DNA from: JAXGZG01 sp040771825
GTDB lineage: Bacteria; Bacillota; Sulfobacillia; Fermentithermobacillales; Fermentithermobacillaceae
Reading direction: 5' to 3'
Assembly: GCA_040771825.1 (NCBI GenBank)
Contig: JAXGZG010000005.1
Span: 234,061 to 298,060, forward strand
DNA length: 64,000 nucleotides
Below the pieces are notes generated by a model. It had not been told where the DNA came from and did not search any database. It was given only the letters and a program-made list of their open reading frames with translations. Made by a program: the position numbers and the translations under genes. Every line of letters starts with the position of its first letter. Within the stretch, counting starts at the first letter, position 1. Positions 49,866 to 58,564 of the stretch are shown in pieces.

Positions 49866-50393
49866 TTAGGTTCCCGCTACTCTGGTCTCTCCTGGCTCAG
49901 CCTTCTTCTTATAGGTTTCCAAGATCCCAGGGACTTTGTCAGCTGTGACTCTGCCGTAAGTGTCCTGGTTCACCGTGAGCACCGGAGCTAGGCCGCAAGC
50001 GCCCAAGCACCGAACGATCTCAAGTGTGAAAAGGCCATCGTCGGTGGAGTCTCCTGCCTTTATCCCAAGTTCCTTCTCGAGGCGAAGAAGAACATCTGGC
50101 GACCCTCTCACATAGCACGCGGTCCCCTGGCATGTTGAGATGATGTACTTTCCCCTGGGTTTCTCACGGAAAAGCGAGTAGAAAGTGATTACGCCATAAA
50201 CCTCCGACAATGGCACCCCTAACTCATCTGAGACCTTCACCTGGATATCCTTGGGGACGTAACCTAGACGTTCCTGCACATAGTGCAAAACCTGGATGAG
50301 TGACCCCCGGTCACCGCGGTGTTCTTGGATGACCTTCTCGATGTCCTGATAGGCTTCTTGACACTGGCATTCGCTGCTCTTATCTGCAGACAC
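49866..50393 (-). CDS. hydC: NuoE-like [2Fe-2S] subunit HydC/HndA
   Basis: Protein of 175 aa of the thioredoxin-like [2Fe-2S] NuoE family: helical N-terminus (LIQVLHYVQERLGYVP, EVYGVITFYSLF), then cluster Cys in STCQGTACYVRG and VRCLGACGLAPV. It is the HydC/HndA electron-transfer subunit of the trimeric or tetrameric hydrogenase. GTG start with AGGAGGGA upstream. The 5' end overlaps the DRTGG gene by 14 bases and the HATPase follows after 18 bases, so the gene is inside the operon. Confidence 0.93.
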   Translation of the reverse strand: MSADKSSECQCQEAYQDIEKVIQEHRGDRGSLIQVLHYVQERLGYVPKDIQVKVSDELGVPLSEVYGVITFYSLFREKPRGKYIISTCQGTACYVRGSPDVLLRLEKELGIKAGDSTDDGLFTLEIVRCLGACGLAPVLTVNQDTYGRVTADKVPGILETYKKKAEPGETRVAGT

Positions 50394-50775
50394 AATATCC
50401 CTCCTTCCCCATTATTGTGGGAGACTCGCCGATCCCAGCGCCCGGATTCATTGAAGCGTACATCCGGCCACACAGGCTGAAAGCACTGTCTCCCGACCAC
50501 AGAAGAGCCACGCCCTGATCTTCTGCCTTTTGGCAGACCTCAGGAGGCAACTCCCGCTGACAAACAACCACGCACGCAACATCCAGAAGACTTGCAACGG
50601 CGACGATATTCTCGTGGGTCTGGACGGTCACCCATACATAACCCGGGAGAGCGTTGGCCATTACGTGAGACAACACATCGCCCACAAACCCTCCCTCTAT
50701 CTGGCGACGGCCGGCTTCCCGAGACATCGCCAGGACCTTCAGACCGAATTTCGATGCAAAATCCTGTACCAGCAT
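50380..50775 (-). CDS. DRTGG-domain protein
   Basis: Protein of 131 aa. The order QIEGGFVGDVLSHVMANALPGYVWVTVQTHENIVAVASLLDVACVVV is the DRTGG domain, a small CBS-/HPr-kinase-neighbouring ligand domain; no catalytic motif is seen. DRTGG genes recur between [FeFe] hydrogenase and sensory hydrogenase genes in clostridia, which suggests a regulator of these. It shares its 3' end with the hydC start and lies directly after the sensory-hydrogenase fusion (stop and ATG adjacent). Confidence 0.8.
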   Translation of the reverse strand: MLVQDFASKFGLKVLAMSREAGRRQIEGGFVGDVLSHVMANALPGYVWVTVQTHENIVAVASLLDVACVVVCQRELPPEVCQKAEDQGVALLWSGDSAFSLCGRMYASMNPGAGIGESPTIMGKEGYCVCR

Positions 50776-52569
50776 TTACACCGATCCCTTCTGCCTCTCG
50801 GAATCACTTCTCTGTGCCATGGCCGGAGGCCGTATGGTAGCAAGGCTCTTTACCTCGTCGGCTAGGACTTCCAGTCGCTCCCGGAGTTTGAAAGTGCAAT
50901 CGGAAACTAACCCTCTCCCTAGGACAATGTCCTCTGCCAACGCGCGACATGTGGGCGCCCCACAAGCCCCGCAATCTAGTCCGGGAAGATCGCCCTCGAG
51001 CTCTTCTAACCGCAAGAGCTTCTCCTCTGCCTTCTTGGGGTCCTCGTCGAGACTAAAGACGGCTCTAGGAGAGAGAGAGAGGCTCAACCATAAATGAGGC
51101 TCATCACGCCCGATCCCGCGAGTCACTGGGTTCGCAAGAGCATCCTTGTAGCGCCTGGCAAGATCCCGGAGCCTCATTCGGGCCACAAACGGGTTCTCAA
51201 CATTAAGGCACCCTCCCACGCAACCACCTAGGCAGGCTTGGGCTTCGATGAAATCAACTCGGCCATCCAAGATCCCCTTTTCCACTTCGTCTAGCACTGA
51301 GGCCACCTGGGCAATGCCGTCCACAGCCAGAGACCGGAACTCGGGCCCGAGAGCGCCCATTTCCCCTCCAGACCTGCCCCACCCCATACCAAGTCCTGTA
51401 GAAACCGGAGCATCATCATCTTCACAGTCCTCTGTGGCTCGCTGCCTCACCCAAGCATGGGCCAAACCCACAGGCACGTTTCCATCCACCAGCGACCTAG
51501 CTCTACCCACAGGCTGCTTGGCGGCGGTGATTTTTGAGGGGCACGGGGTAATAAAGATAGCGGCCGGGTTTCGGGATTCGCCACTTTGAATCGCTCTCCG
51601 TTTAGCCAGCCAAGCAGCCACTTCCATGGGCGCTTCGCAAGGGATGATGTTCTTTAGGAGCGACGGATATCTGACTTGGATTAGCCTAAGGACAGCCGGA
51701 CAAGCGGAAGAGATCAAGGGCATGCTATGAGAGTGGTCTCTTACGTACTCCCTCATGGCCATCGAGGTCAGATCTGCTGCAATTGACACGTCGAAGACCC
51801 CATTGAACCCACCTGGCGCAACCAGAGCTCTGCGAATCTGGGTTTGTGTCAAATCGCCAAATTGTCCGTAGAAAGAAGGGGATACCAAGGCTATGGTGTA
51901 GTCGTAAAGCGAAAGGCTATCCCACGAACCCGAGACTGCAGATTTCGCTTTGTTAGGGCACCTTCTTATGCACTCGCCGCAGTCTATGCACCGGTCCTCC
52001 AAGATGAACGCCTTGCCGTTTATGACCCGTATGGCTTCAGTAGGACAACTCTTAATGCAGTTTGTACAGCCCTTACATCTGGACGTGTCCGACGTCACCG
52101 AATGAAAGTACGGAGCGGACCGCGAATCACGTGCTCCCGGACTAACCGTGCATAACGCTTCAGTTCCAACACCGGGCGTTGTCAGGATTTCAAAACAGTC
52201 TACGGATCTTTTCACGTTTGGCAAACCCATACCAGCACCGTACCCCATCTCCCGGACATAGTCCGGCGCAGTAGAGTACCCGTCGGTCATGGCAAGATCG
52301 ACATCGGGAATCCCGGGACCCTCGTCTTTTGCCTCAATCCGGAGAGCCCCGTCATCCCAGAATACGGCCAAAGAGCCTCGATCTGCGTGTATTACAATGT
52401 TCATAGCCAGTTCGTAGGCAGCCACAGAAGCCCTCCTCGAAGCGTCAGATGGGAATCCTATCCCCAGCAAAGCCCGCTTCAGCCGGTAGAACTCATCACC
52501 TATCTTCCGGAAGTCGTTCCGGTTGAGATCGAATGCACAGAGAAGGCGCCTCTCAGAAGGAACTGCCAT
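50776..52569 (-). CDS. HATPase-sensory [FeFe] hydrogenase fusion (HydS-like)
   Basis: Protein of 597 aa. Residues about 5-145: GHKL/RsbW-type ATPase with N-box VAAYELAMNIVIHA, G1 KDEGPGIPD, G2 GYGAGMGLPNVKRS. Residues 160-220: two [4Fe-4S] (CKGCTNCIKSCP and CIDCGECIRRCP). Residues 225-520: H-cluster domain with L1 SSACPAVLR (the proton-relay Cys is Ala but the cluster Cys is kept), L2 TPCPSK, L3 QACLGGCVGGC. Residues about 535-570: Fe-S domain LDCGACGAPTCRALAEDIV ... DC. This is the composition of sensory [FeFe] hydrogenases (HydS/HfsB-like) with an ATPase fused on the front. Usually the kinase-like gene and the hydrogenase are separate. ATG follows the ECF gene with 17 bases overlap. Confidence 0.88.
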   Translation of the reverse strand: MAVPSERRLLCAFDLNRNDFRKIGDEFYRLKRALLGIGFPSDASRRASVAAYELAMNIVIHADRGSLAVFWDDGALRIEAKDEGPGIPDVDLAMTDGYSTAPDYVREMGYGAGMGLPNVKRSVDCFEILTTPGVGTEALCTVSPGARDSRSAPYFHSVTSDTSRCKGCTNCIKSCPTEAIRVINGKAFILEDRCIDCGECIRRCPNKAKSAVSGSWDSLSLYDYTIALVSPSFYGQFGDLTQTQIRRALVAPGGFNGVFDVSIAADLTSMAMREYVRDHSHSMPLISSACPAVLRLIQVRYPSLLKNIIPCEAPMEVAAWLAKRRAIQSGESRNPAAIFITPCPSKITAAKQPVGRARSLVDGNVPVGLAHAWVRQRATEDCEDDDAPVSTGLGMGWGRSGGEMGALGPEFRSLAVDGIAQVASVLDEVEKGILDGRVDFIEAQACLGGCVGGCLNVENPFVARMRLRDLARRYKDALANPVTRGIGRDEPHLWLSLSLSPRAVFSLDEDPKKAEEKLLRLEELEGDLPGLDCGACGAPTCRALAEDIVLGRGLVSDCTFKLRERLEVLADEVKSLATIRPPAMAQRSDSERQKGSV

Positions 52570-53050
52570 CCCTCTTGACCCTCCTGAGAGCTACATAAAT
52601 TAGTAAGGCCAAGCTCCCTCCTATGAGCGCAGTAACCAACTGCGTAGTGGTAAACATGGAATAGGCGGTGGGCGGTATTTTGGTCCCAAGTGAAACGAGG
52701 TACTTGACTCCCATGGTCATCACTAGGTATTTGGCCACCGCTGCAAGCCCAAGTCCTAGGTACTGGCTTTTCCTCCCTACATAGCCTGCTATAAGGGCAA
52801 GGGTAACGTTCCCGGCCATCACCACAGGCAGAAGCGGTGCAAGCTTCATGATCCCAGTAAGGAGCGCTATCCAAGGAGTTAGGCATCCGATAACCGCGCC
52901 GTAAAGAGGTCCCATGTATAGCGCCGTCACATAGAGAACTGAGTTTACCGCAGAACCGGTAACCAGCTGAGGCATGTGCAAGCTCTGAACCACTACGGCT
53001 AGAGCCAAGAACACTGCCGTCCGAACCACGGATTTCAGGTCTAATCGCAT
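52553..53050 (-). CDS. ECF transporter S component-like membrane protein
   Basis: Protein of 165 aa with five or six hydrophobic segments. The opening VRTAVFLALAVVVQSL and the block VNSVLYVTALYMGPLYGAVIGCLTPWIALL are typical of ECF S components; the substrate cannot be read. ATG 53050 with GAAAGGG upstream. Its stop overlaps the start of the sensory hydrogenase fusion, so it is the first gene of the hydrogenase operon. A small membrane protein in this place is not part of the known hydrogenase set. Confidence 0.75.
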   Translation of the reverse strand: MRLDLKSVVRTAVFLALAVVVQSLHMPQLVTGSAVNSVLYVTALYMGPLYGAVIGCLTPWIALLTGIMKLAPLLPVVMAGNVTLALIAGYVGRKSQYLGLGLAAVAKYLVMTMGVKYLVSLGTKIPPTAYSMFTTTQLVTALIGGSLALLIYVALRRVKRDGSSF

Positions 53051-53312
53051 GCGCCCTTTCCCCCTCGGAACTAGAGCCGGTGCCGATTCTCATAAGGCAA
53101 GTGCCAATTAGGCCACTTCCCACTGATTTAGAGATCATTGTGCTTGTGCCCACTATCATATGTACTATAGCACTCCGGGAAGGCCGAGACAACCGAAATA
53201 TGGACTACAATGGCCTAGCCAATCTCCCCATGAAAGGCTCCTAAACGGTGAAATGGATTTCGCCACGAGATTTGCCCAGTGTTGTAAAATGTAATAGGTA
53301 AGGGAGGTTCTA
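53051..53312. other. Divergent promoter region, hydrogenase operon and potABCD
   Basis: 262 bases between divergent operons. A minus-strand TATGAT near 53155-53160 and a plus-strand TAAAAT/TAATAG near 53286-53296 are possible -10 elements, each without a convincing -35. No coding frame. Confidence 0.4.
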
Positions 53313-54398
53313 ATGGACGACATCATCCTTCAACTTGACGGCATCGAGAAAAGGTTCGGTAGTGTGGTTGTTCTTGATGGCATAGACCTATCTGTCCGAA
53401 AGGGTGAGTTCGTCACTCTCCTAGGACCTTCAGGGTGCGGGAAGACCACGACTCTCCGGATCATCGGCGGGTTGGAAACGCCGGATCGCGGTCGCGTACT
53501 CATTGGGGGCAAGAACGTAACCGGAGATGAACCCAACAGACGAAATGTGAACACGGTGTTCCAGAACTACGCTCTGTTCCCACACATGACCGTGGAAGCC
53601 AATGTAGGCTATAGCCTGCGCCTAAAGCGTATTCCAAAACTCAGTATCGAGAAAACGGTGAAAGAAGCCCTGGAGCTTGTACAGCTTAGCGGTTTCGAGA
53701 AGCGAATGCCCAATGAGCTATCGGGAGGCCAACGCCAACGGGTTGCCATCGCAAGGGCCATTGTTAACGAACCGGCTGTCTTGTTATTGGACGAGCCCCT
53801 GGGCGCCCTGGATGTACAGCTTAGACACCAAATGCAGATCGAGCTTAAGCGGCTGCAAAAGCGACTAGGCGTAGCCTTCATATATATCACTCACGATCAG
53901 GAAGAAGCCCTTAACATGTCGGACCGTATCGCCGTCATGCGCAACGGGAAATTCGAGCAAATCGGCACACCCTCGCAAGTGTACGACCACCCCGCAACCA
54001 GTTTCGTTGCGAGTTTCGTAGGCTCGGCCAACATCATTAGCGGCACAGCGTTTTCTGTGAAAGAGGGGCGAGTGTTCATAGAAAACCAGGATGGGACCGG
54101 GATTGTCTTGACGAGAGGGGCGCCAATCGCTGCGGGACAGCAGGTGACTATAGCCATACGTAGAGAACTGGTTGACCTGATCCCTGATGACTCGCTTTCT
54201 CGGGTCGGGCTCCGTGGGACTGTCATGGAGAAGAACTACTCCGGAGGGGTGCTTCAGATAATCTTGTCCTTGGAAGGCGGACGAGAGCTGGTTGCCAGCC
54301 GTCACGGCATCGATTCGGAAATCATGCCCGGAGACCGGGTTCTAGCCGCTTGGCAGCCCAACCACGCAGTTCTGGTAGACCTGGAGGATTCGGTGTGA
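53313..54398 (+). CDS. potA: Spermidine/putrescine ABC importer ATPase PotA
   Basis: Protein of 361 aa: ATPase domain with Walker A GPSGCGKTT, Q-loop NTVFQNYALFPHM, signature LSGGQRQR, Walker B LLLDEPLGALD, and H-loop IYITHDQEEAL; the C-terminal part (residues about 240-355) is the TOBE regulatory domain (RRELVDLI, GTVMEKNYSGG). It powers polyamine uptake with the PotBC permease and PotD binding protein encoded downstream. ATG with GGGAGG upstream; 4-base overlap with potB (GTGTGA). Confidence 0.93.
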   Translation: MDDIILQLDGIEKRFGSVVVLDGIDLSVRKGEFVTLLGPSGCGKTTTLRIIGGLETPDRGRVLIGGKNVTGDEPNRRNVNTVFQNYALFPHMTVEANVGYSLRLKRIPKLSIEKTVKEALELVQLSGFEKRMPNELSGGQRQRVAIARAIVNEPAVLLLDEPLGALDVQLRHQMQIELKRLQKRLGVAFIYITHDQEEALNMSDRIAVMRNGKFEQIGTPSQVYDHPATSFVASFVGSANIISGTAFSVKEGRVFIENQDGTGIVLTRGAPIAAGQQVTIAIRRELVDLIPDDSLSRVGLRGTVMEKNYSGGVLQIILSLEGGRELVASRHGIDSEIMPGDRVLAAWQPNHAVLVDLEDSV

Positions 54399-55264
54399 AA
54401 AGGGCAGCCCGGAAAGAGAGCCAAAAGGCGGCGATGTTGACCGTCATCCCATTGTATGTTTTCACGTTCTTGTTCGTGGCGGGGCCCTTGATCTACATGG
54501 TCATCTTGAGTTTCCTCAAACGGGCCGAGGTCTGGGGTGTAGTGCATGAGTTCACCCTGAAGAACTACGCGCAGATCCTGGAACCTGTCTACAGGAAGAC
54601 GTTCTTAGAGTCTTTGAAACTGGCAATTCTCACTACTTTCCTGGTTGCGGCCTTCGGGTACCCTTTTGGGTACTTTATGGCCAGGTTGACTACCCAATGG
54701 AAACGACGGGTCATGCTCTTGCTGATGATACCTTTCTGGGTAAGCTCTCTCATACGGCTCTATGGCTGGATTATTATCTTCAGGGCAAACGGCGTGCTAG
54801 ACAAGCTGTTGATGACTCTTCATATCACCCAGAGCCCGCTCAGACTCTTGTATACGTACCCGGCAGTTGTTGTCGGTATGGTCTACGCCCTGGTTCCGTT
54901 CATGATCTTCTCGGTATACTCCAGCGCCGAAAAACTTGACTGGCAGTTGGTGGAGGCTGCCCGAGACTTGGGCGCCACAGGTTTTCAAGCATTCTGGACT
55001 GTATCTTTCAAGTTGACTTTGCCCGGTCTGCTTTCTGGGGTGGTGCTCACTTTCATCCCTTCTATGGGCCTATTCTTCATCGCCGATATTCTAGGCGGCA
55101 ACAAAGTTGTACTGGTGGGCAACCTCATACAGGAACAGCTCATGAAGGCCCACAACTGGCCTTTCGCCGCCGCGCTTTCGGTAGTTCTCATGGTCCTGAC
55201 CAGTTTAATGATGGGTCTGTACCGGAAGCTGGCTAAGGTTAAGGACCTGGAGGGCCTGGTATGA
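54395..55264 (+). CDS. potB: Polyamine ABC importer permease PotB
   Basis: About 289 aa, six membrane helices, with the EAA loop AARDLGATGFQAFWTVSFKLTLPG (the conserved EAA-x3-G-x9-I-x-LP pattern). Permease half of the PotABCD importer. GTG 54395 with GGAGG 6 bases upstream overlaps the potA stop by 4 bases; the frame open from 54350 is not needed. It overlaps potC by 4 bases. Confidence 0.92.
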   Translation: MKRAARKESQKAAMLTVIPLYVFTFLFVAGPLIYMVILSFLKRAEVWGVVHEFTLKNYAQILEPVYRKTFLESLKLAILTTFLVAAFGYPFGYFMARLTTQWKRRVMLLLMIPFWVSSLIRLYGWIIIFRANGVLDKLLMTLHITQSPLRLLYTYPAVVVGMVYALVPFMIFSVYSSAEKLDWQLVEAARDLGATGFQAFWTVSFKLTLPGLLSGVVLTFIPSMGLFFIADILGGNKVVLVGNLIQEQLMKAHNWPFAAALSVVLMVLTSLMMGLYRKLAKVKDLEGLV

Positions 55265-56058
55265 AACGCCAAAGGGCCGCCGGCATCTACATGGGCGTCA
55301 TCCTGGCAGTCATGTACTTGCCTATACTGCTGGTGATCATCTACTCTTTCAACCTTAGCAAGATTAGCTCTGTGTGGGACGGGTTCTCTTTGAAATGGTA
55401 CCGGGAGCTCTTTAGAGATAAGGACATGCTGCAAGCCATGGCCAATAGCCTTATTCTTGCTTCAACAAGCAGCTTGATTGCCGCAGTGGTTGGTACTCTG
55501 GCGGCGGTGGGGATGCCAAAAGTTGAACTACGGGGCAAATTAGCGGTAGAGTACCTATCAACATTGCCCATCATGATCCCCGAGATAATCCTCGGTATGG
55601 TTTTTCTAGTGTACTTCTCCCTGATAAGACTGCCTCTCGGTATGACTACCCTAGTAATCGCCCATACTTCGTTCTCTATCCCCTACGTTTACATGCTGGT
55701 TAAGGCCAGATTGGTGGGAATTGACAAGAGTTACGCTGAAGCCGCAAAAGACCTCGGGGCAAATGAGTGGAACGTGTTTTTTGACATCACCCTCCCGCTC
55801 ATTCTTCCGGCTATCGCTTCAGGGATGCTTCTTGCCTTCGCCATGAGCCTAGATGACGTGGTAATCAGCATTTTTGTGACAGGTGTCGGTATCAATACAC
55901 TTCCCATCAAGATATACACGCAACTAAAAACGGGAGTGACACCTAAAACAAACGCCTTGTGCACCCTGATGTTTGGGGCAACTTTAGTTATAATCATTGT
56001 GTCTGCATGGTTCGGGAAAAGGAATCAACACAAAAGTCCTAAGGAGGAAGATGCGTGA
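55261..56058 (+). CDS. potC: Polyamine ABC importer permease PotC
   Basis: Protein of 265 aa with six helices and the EAA loop AAKDLGANEWNVFFDITLPLILP. The N-terminus YLPILLVIIYSFN and FVTGVGINTLPIKIYTQLK near the end match PotC/YdcV. Its ATG overlaps the potB stop (ATGA) and its stop overlaps the potD GTG, so translation is coupled. Confidence 0.93.
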   Translation: MKRQRAAGIYMGVILAVMYLPILLVIIYSFNLSKISSVWDGFSLKWYRELFRDKDMLQAMANSLILASTSSLIAAVVGTLAAVGMPKVELRGKLAVEYLSTLPIMIPEIILGMVFLVYFSLIRLPLGMTTLVIAHTSFSIPYVYMLVKARLVGIDKSYAEAAKDLGANEWNVFFDITLPLILPAIASGMLLAFAMSLDDVVISIFVTGVGINTLPIKIYTQLKTGVTPKTNALCTLMFGATLVIIIVSAWFGKRNQHKSPKEEDA

Positions 56059-57116
56059 AGAAGGTTCTGACAATCGCCTTAGCCATGACCCTGTTTGCGG
56101 CACTTCTGGCGGGTTGCGGCCCAAAAGACCCAGAAAAGAAGACTCCGGTCACCTTGAACCTGTTCACCTGGGAAGGAATGTTCCCTCAGGAAGTGCTCGA
56201 CCAGTTCACCGCCGAAACCGGCATCACCATTAACTACAACAACTTCGACTTTGATGAGACCATGCTAGCCAAGCTTCAGGCGGCCAAAGGCGGCGACTAC
56301 GATCTAGTAATTGCCGATGACTACATCATTGAGACCGTCATCAAAGAGGGGCTGGCACAGAAGTTAGATCTTCCCAAGATCGGGAATTTCGGCAACATCA
56401 ACCCCATCTATCAGGGGCAGTTCTACGATCCAAACAACGAATATACAGTGCCCTACGGAGCCGGCGTTCAGACTATTGTTTACGATCCCGAGATCGTCCA
56501 AAAGAACGTCAGTGGTTACGCCGATCTATGGGATGAGTCTCTTAAGAACAATGTGGGCATCATCGCCAACTACCGGGTGATCAACGGCATGGCTCTCAAA
56601 GTCTTGGGCGAGAGTTACAACACCAACGATCAGGCCAAGATTCAAGCCGCAGGCTCAAAGCTTCTTGAACTTGCGCCCAACATCCGCCTAATCAAGGACG
56701 ACAATATCCAGGATGACCTACTGTCAGGTGAGATAGCCGCTGCAGTGATGTACACATCCCAGGTCACCTCGGCGAAACTGGCCAAGCCCGACCTTAAAGT
56801 CGTCTTCCCTTCGGAAGGTATCGGCTTCGGCATCATGGCAGGCTTCGTTCCCATCAAGGCACCCCAGCCTGAAGCCGCCCACAAGTTTTTGGACTTCCTA
56901 CTGAAACCGGAGATATCGGCCCAGTGCTTCGAATGGCTTGGGTACTACTGCACCAATGAAGCCGCCGATGAACTCATAAACCCCGATTACAAGGAATTCC
57001 TTACGCTGCCTTCAGATTTCAGCGGCAACATGGAGATGATCCAGAATGTATCCGCCGATGCTGAAGAAGCCCACGCAAAGGTTTGGACCGAGTTTAAAGC
57101 CGCAACCGGTAACTGA
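56055..57116 (+). CDS. potD: Polyamine ABC importer substrate-binding lipoprotein PotD
   Basis: Protein of 353 aa with a lipoprotein signal (lipobox LLAGC, Cys about residue 22) and the type-I bacterial solute-binding fold of the PotD/PotF family: LNLFTWEGMFPQEVLDQFTAETG, DYDLVIADDYII, NEYTVPYGAGVQTIVYDP, and the end APQPEAAHKFLDFLLKPE. Asp/Trp residues for polyamine amines are expected in these blocks; whether spermidine or putrescine is preferred cannot be read. GTG start, 4-base overlap with potC. A strong terminator follows. Confidence 0.94.
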   Translation: MKKVLTIALAMTLFAALLAGCGPKDPEKKTPVTLNLFTWEGMFPQEVLDQFTAETGITINYNNFDFDETMLAKLQAAKGGDYDLVIADDYIIETVIKEGLAQKLDLPKIGNFGNINPIYQGQFYDPNNEYTVPYGAGVQTIVYDPEIVQKNVSGYADLWDESLKNNVGIIANYRVINGMALKVLGESYNTNDQAKIQAAGSKLLELAPNIRLIKDDNIQDDLLSGEIAAAVMYTSQVTSAKLAKPDLKVVFPSEGIGFGIMAGFVPIKAPQPEAAHKFLDFLLKPEISAQCFEWLGYYCTNEAADELINPDYKEFLTLPSDFSGNMEMIQNVSADAEEAHAKVWTEFKAATGN

Positions 57117-57133
57117 CAGTCATCCATCACGAA

Positions 57134-57170
57134 AAAGACCCCCGGGGCTCTCCCGGGGGTCTTTCCCTCT
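57134..57170 (+). terminator. Rho-independent terminator of potABCD
   Basis: AAAGACCCCCGGG, 5-base loop, CCCGGGGGTCTTT then CCCTC. Perfect 13-bp stem whose arms end in A and T runs, 17 bases after the potD stop. Confidence 0.93.
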
Positions 57171-57224
57171 GTCACTGTCCAATGCTCAATCGAAGAGACC
57201 AGACGGGCGCGTTTTGCGGCAAGT

Positions 57225-57261
57225 AAGATCAGAGGCCGGCAATCTGCCAGCCTCTGATCTT
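57225..57261 (-). terminator. Hairpin after the NifX/MinD operon
   Basis: AAGATCAGAGGC ... GCCTCTGATCTT, perfect 12-bp stem with a 13-base loop, 14 bases past the last stop on the minus strand; only TACTTG follows. Confidence 0.7.
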
Positions 57262-57274
57262 GTCAGTGTGACGC

Positions 57275-57634
57275 CTACTCCCCGCACTCCCCACGGTGCT
57301 GGTGTTGGTGACATACCGAACCTGTGGATTTCAGGGAACCCCGCAGATACGCTTCTGCCGCAGCTCTCGCTGTGCCACTTGCTCCGACAATGACCTCTAT
57401 ACCCTTCTCATTGAAGATGTCTATGGCGCCTCCACCCATGCCCCCAGAGATTATGACATTAACACCCATGTCATTAAGGAAGTTAGGCAGAAAGCCAGGC
57501 CTGTGCCCGGGGTTGGGGATAGACTCAAGCTTTGTGATTTCCCCGCCTTCAGCTTCAAAGACGTTGAAGTTGGCACAATGCCCAAAGTGCTCGGTTACTA
57601 ACTCGTTCTCGCTTGCCACCGCAATCTTCACCAT
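57275..57634 (-). CDS. NifX/NifB-type iron-molybdenum cofactor-binding domain protein (1)
   Basis: Protein of 119 aa with the DiNase Fe-Mo cofactor domain: KIAVASENELVTEHFGHCANFNVFEAE, then VNVIISGGMGGGAIDIFNEKGIEVIVG. The C-terminus is rich in Cys and His (SVCHQHQHRGECGE), as in NifX-like carriers of Fe-S or Mo-containing clusters outside nitrogen fixation. It is the last gene of the DUF134 operon. No nif genes are in the window, so metal-cluster handling or cargo for other metalloenzymes is the more sensible reading. Confidence 0.9.
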   Translation of the reverse strand: MVKIAVASENELVTEHFGHCANFNVFEAEGGEITKLESIPNPGHRPGFLPNFLNDMGVNVIISGGMGGGAIDIFNEKGIEVIVGASGTARAAAEAYLRGSLKSTGSVCHQHQHRGECGE

Positions 57635-57652
57635 TTTCCTCTCCTTCGCTTC

Positions 57653-58564
57653 TTATAGTAACTCTGCAGCCGGAACAGGCGATTGCCGTTGGAACGCTCC
57701 ATTGAAGAGCAATTCCATTGTCTTTTCGTAGACATCTCTGACTGCCGTTCCTGATGTGCAGGGAATATCCACAATGGTCTGTCCGTTATTGACGGCTTTC
57801 ACGGCGTCGTCATCAAACGGTATTCGGCCTACATATGGTAGGCCTTGCGTTTCACAGTAGTCCTCAATCGCCTCTGTGTTCGGGATGTTGGTGTCAAACT
57901 TGTTAATGCACACTGCTATCTTGGTTCCAAATTGTGCTGCGGTCTTGATGATCCGTCCCATGTCGCTAATACCTGATATTGAGGGCTCAGCTACGACCAG
58001 TACCATATCAACACCGCTAATAGACGCGATAACCGGACACCCAATCCCCGGGGAGCCGTCGATGATGGCTAACTGGGCGTCACCCGCTGCCGCCGATTTC
58101 ATCTGTTTTTTGACTTCAGAGACTAGTTTCCCGGAGTTACCGCTTCCCATTCTTAGCTGTGCTGTGGAAAACACCGTTTTTTCGTTGGAATACAGCATCA
58201 AAACCCCGGCTGCGGCCGGTTTTAGGTCTATTGCTCGTGCCGGGCAGACAAACTGGCATACTCCGCAGCCCTCACAGGCAAACGGGTCTACTTGGTAGCC
58301 CTCTCCCACTGAGATAGCCTCAAATCGACAATTCTGCCGACACCTACCGCACTCAATACAGGCCGCTGGGTCTATCTCCGCTTTAGGAAGCCCATGGAAG
58401 TCTCTCCTGGACGGCTCAGAACTCTGTGCCGTTATGAGGTGCAGGTTAGGCGCATCCACATCACAGTCTGCATAGGCCCTAGCGCCGGAAATCTTTATGA
58501 AGGCGCTTGCAATCGTGGTCTTTCCTGTACCGCCTTTACCGCTTAGGATTAGAAGCTGTCTCAT
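57653..58564 (-). CDS. MinD/NBP35-like P-loop ATPase with inserted ferredoxin domain (2)
   Basis: Protein of 303 aa. Deviant Walker A ILSGKGGTGKTTIA at the N-terminus, a 2x[4Fe-4S] ferredoxin inserted at residues about 68-110 (CIECGRCRQNC, CEGCGVCQFVC), and switch II LAIIDGSPGIGCP. The fold is that of the Mrp/NBP35 and MinD group with an added ferredoxin. Such pairs occur with NifX-like proteins in anaerobes, probably for Fe-S cluster or metal transfer. It overlaps the preceding paralogue by 29 bases. Lower similarity to Mrp itself, which lacks the inserted ferredoxin. Confidence 0.92.
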   Translation of the reverse strand: MRQLLILSGKGGTGKTTIASAFIKISGARAYADCDVDAPNLHLITAQSSEPSRRDFHGLPKAEIDPAACIECGRCRQNCRFEAISVGEGYQVDPFACEGCGVCQFVCPARAIDLKPAAAGVLMLYSNEKTVFSTAQLRMGSGNSGKLVSEVKKQMKSAAAGDAQLAIIDGSPGIGCPVIASISGVDMVLVVAEPSISGISDMGRIIKTAAQFGTKIAVCINKFDTNIPNTEAIEDYCETQGLPYVGRIPFDDDAVKAVNNGQTIVDIPCTSGTAVRDVYEKTMELLFNGAFQRQSPVPAAELL

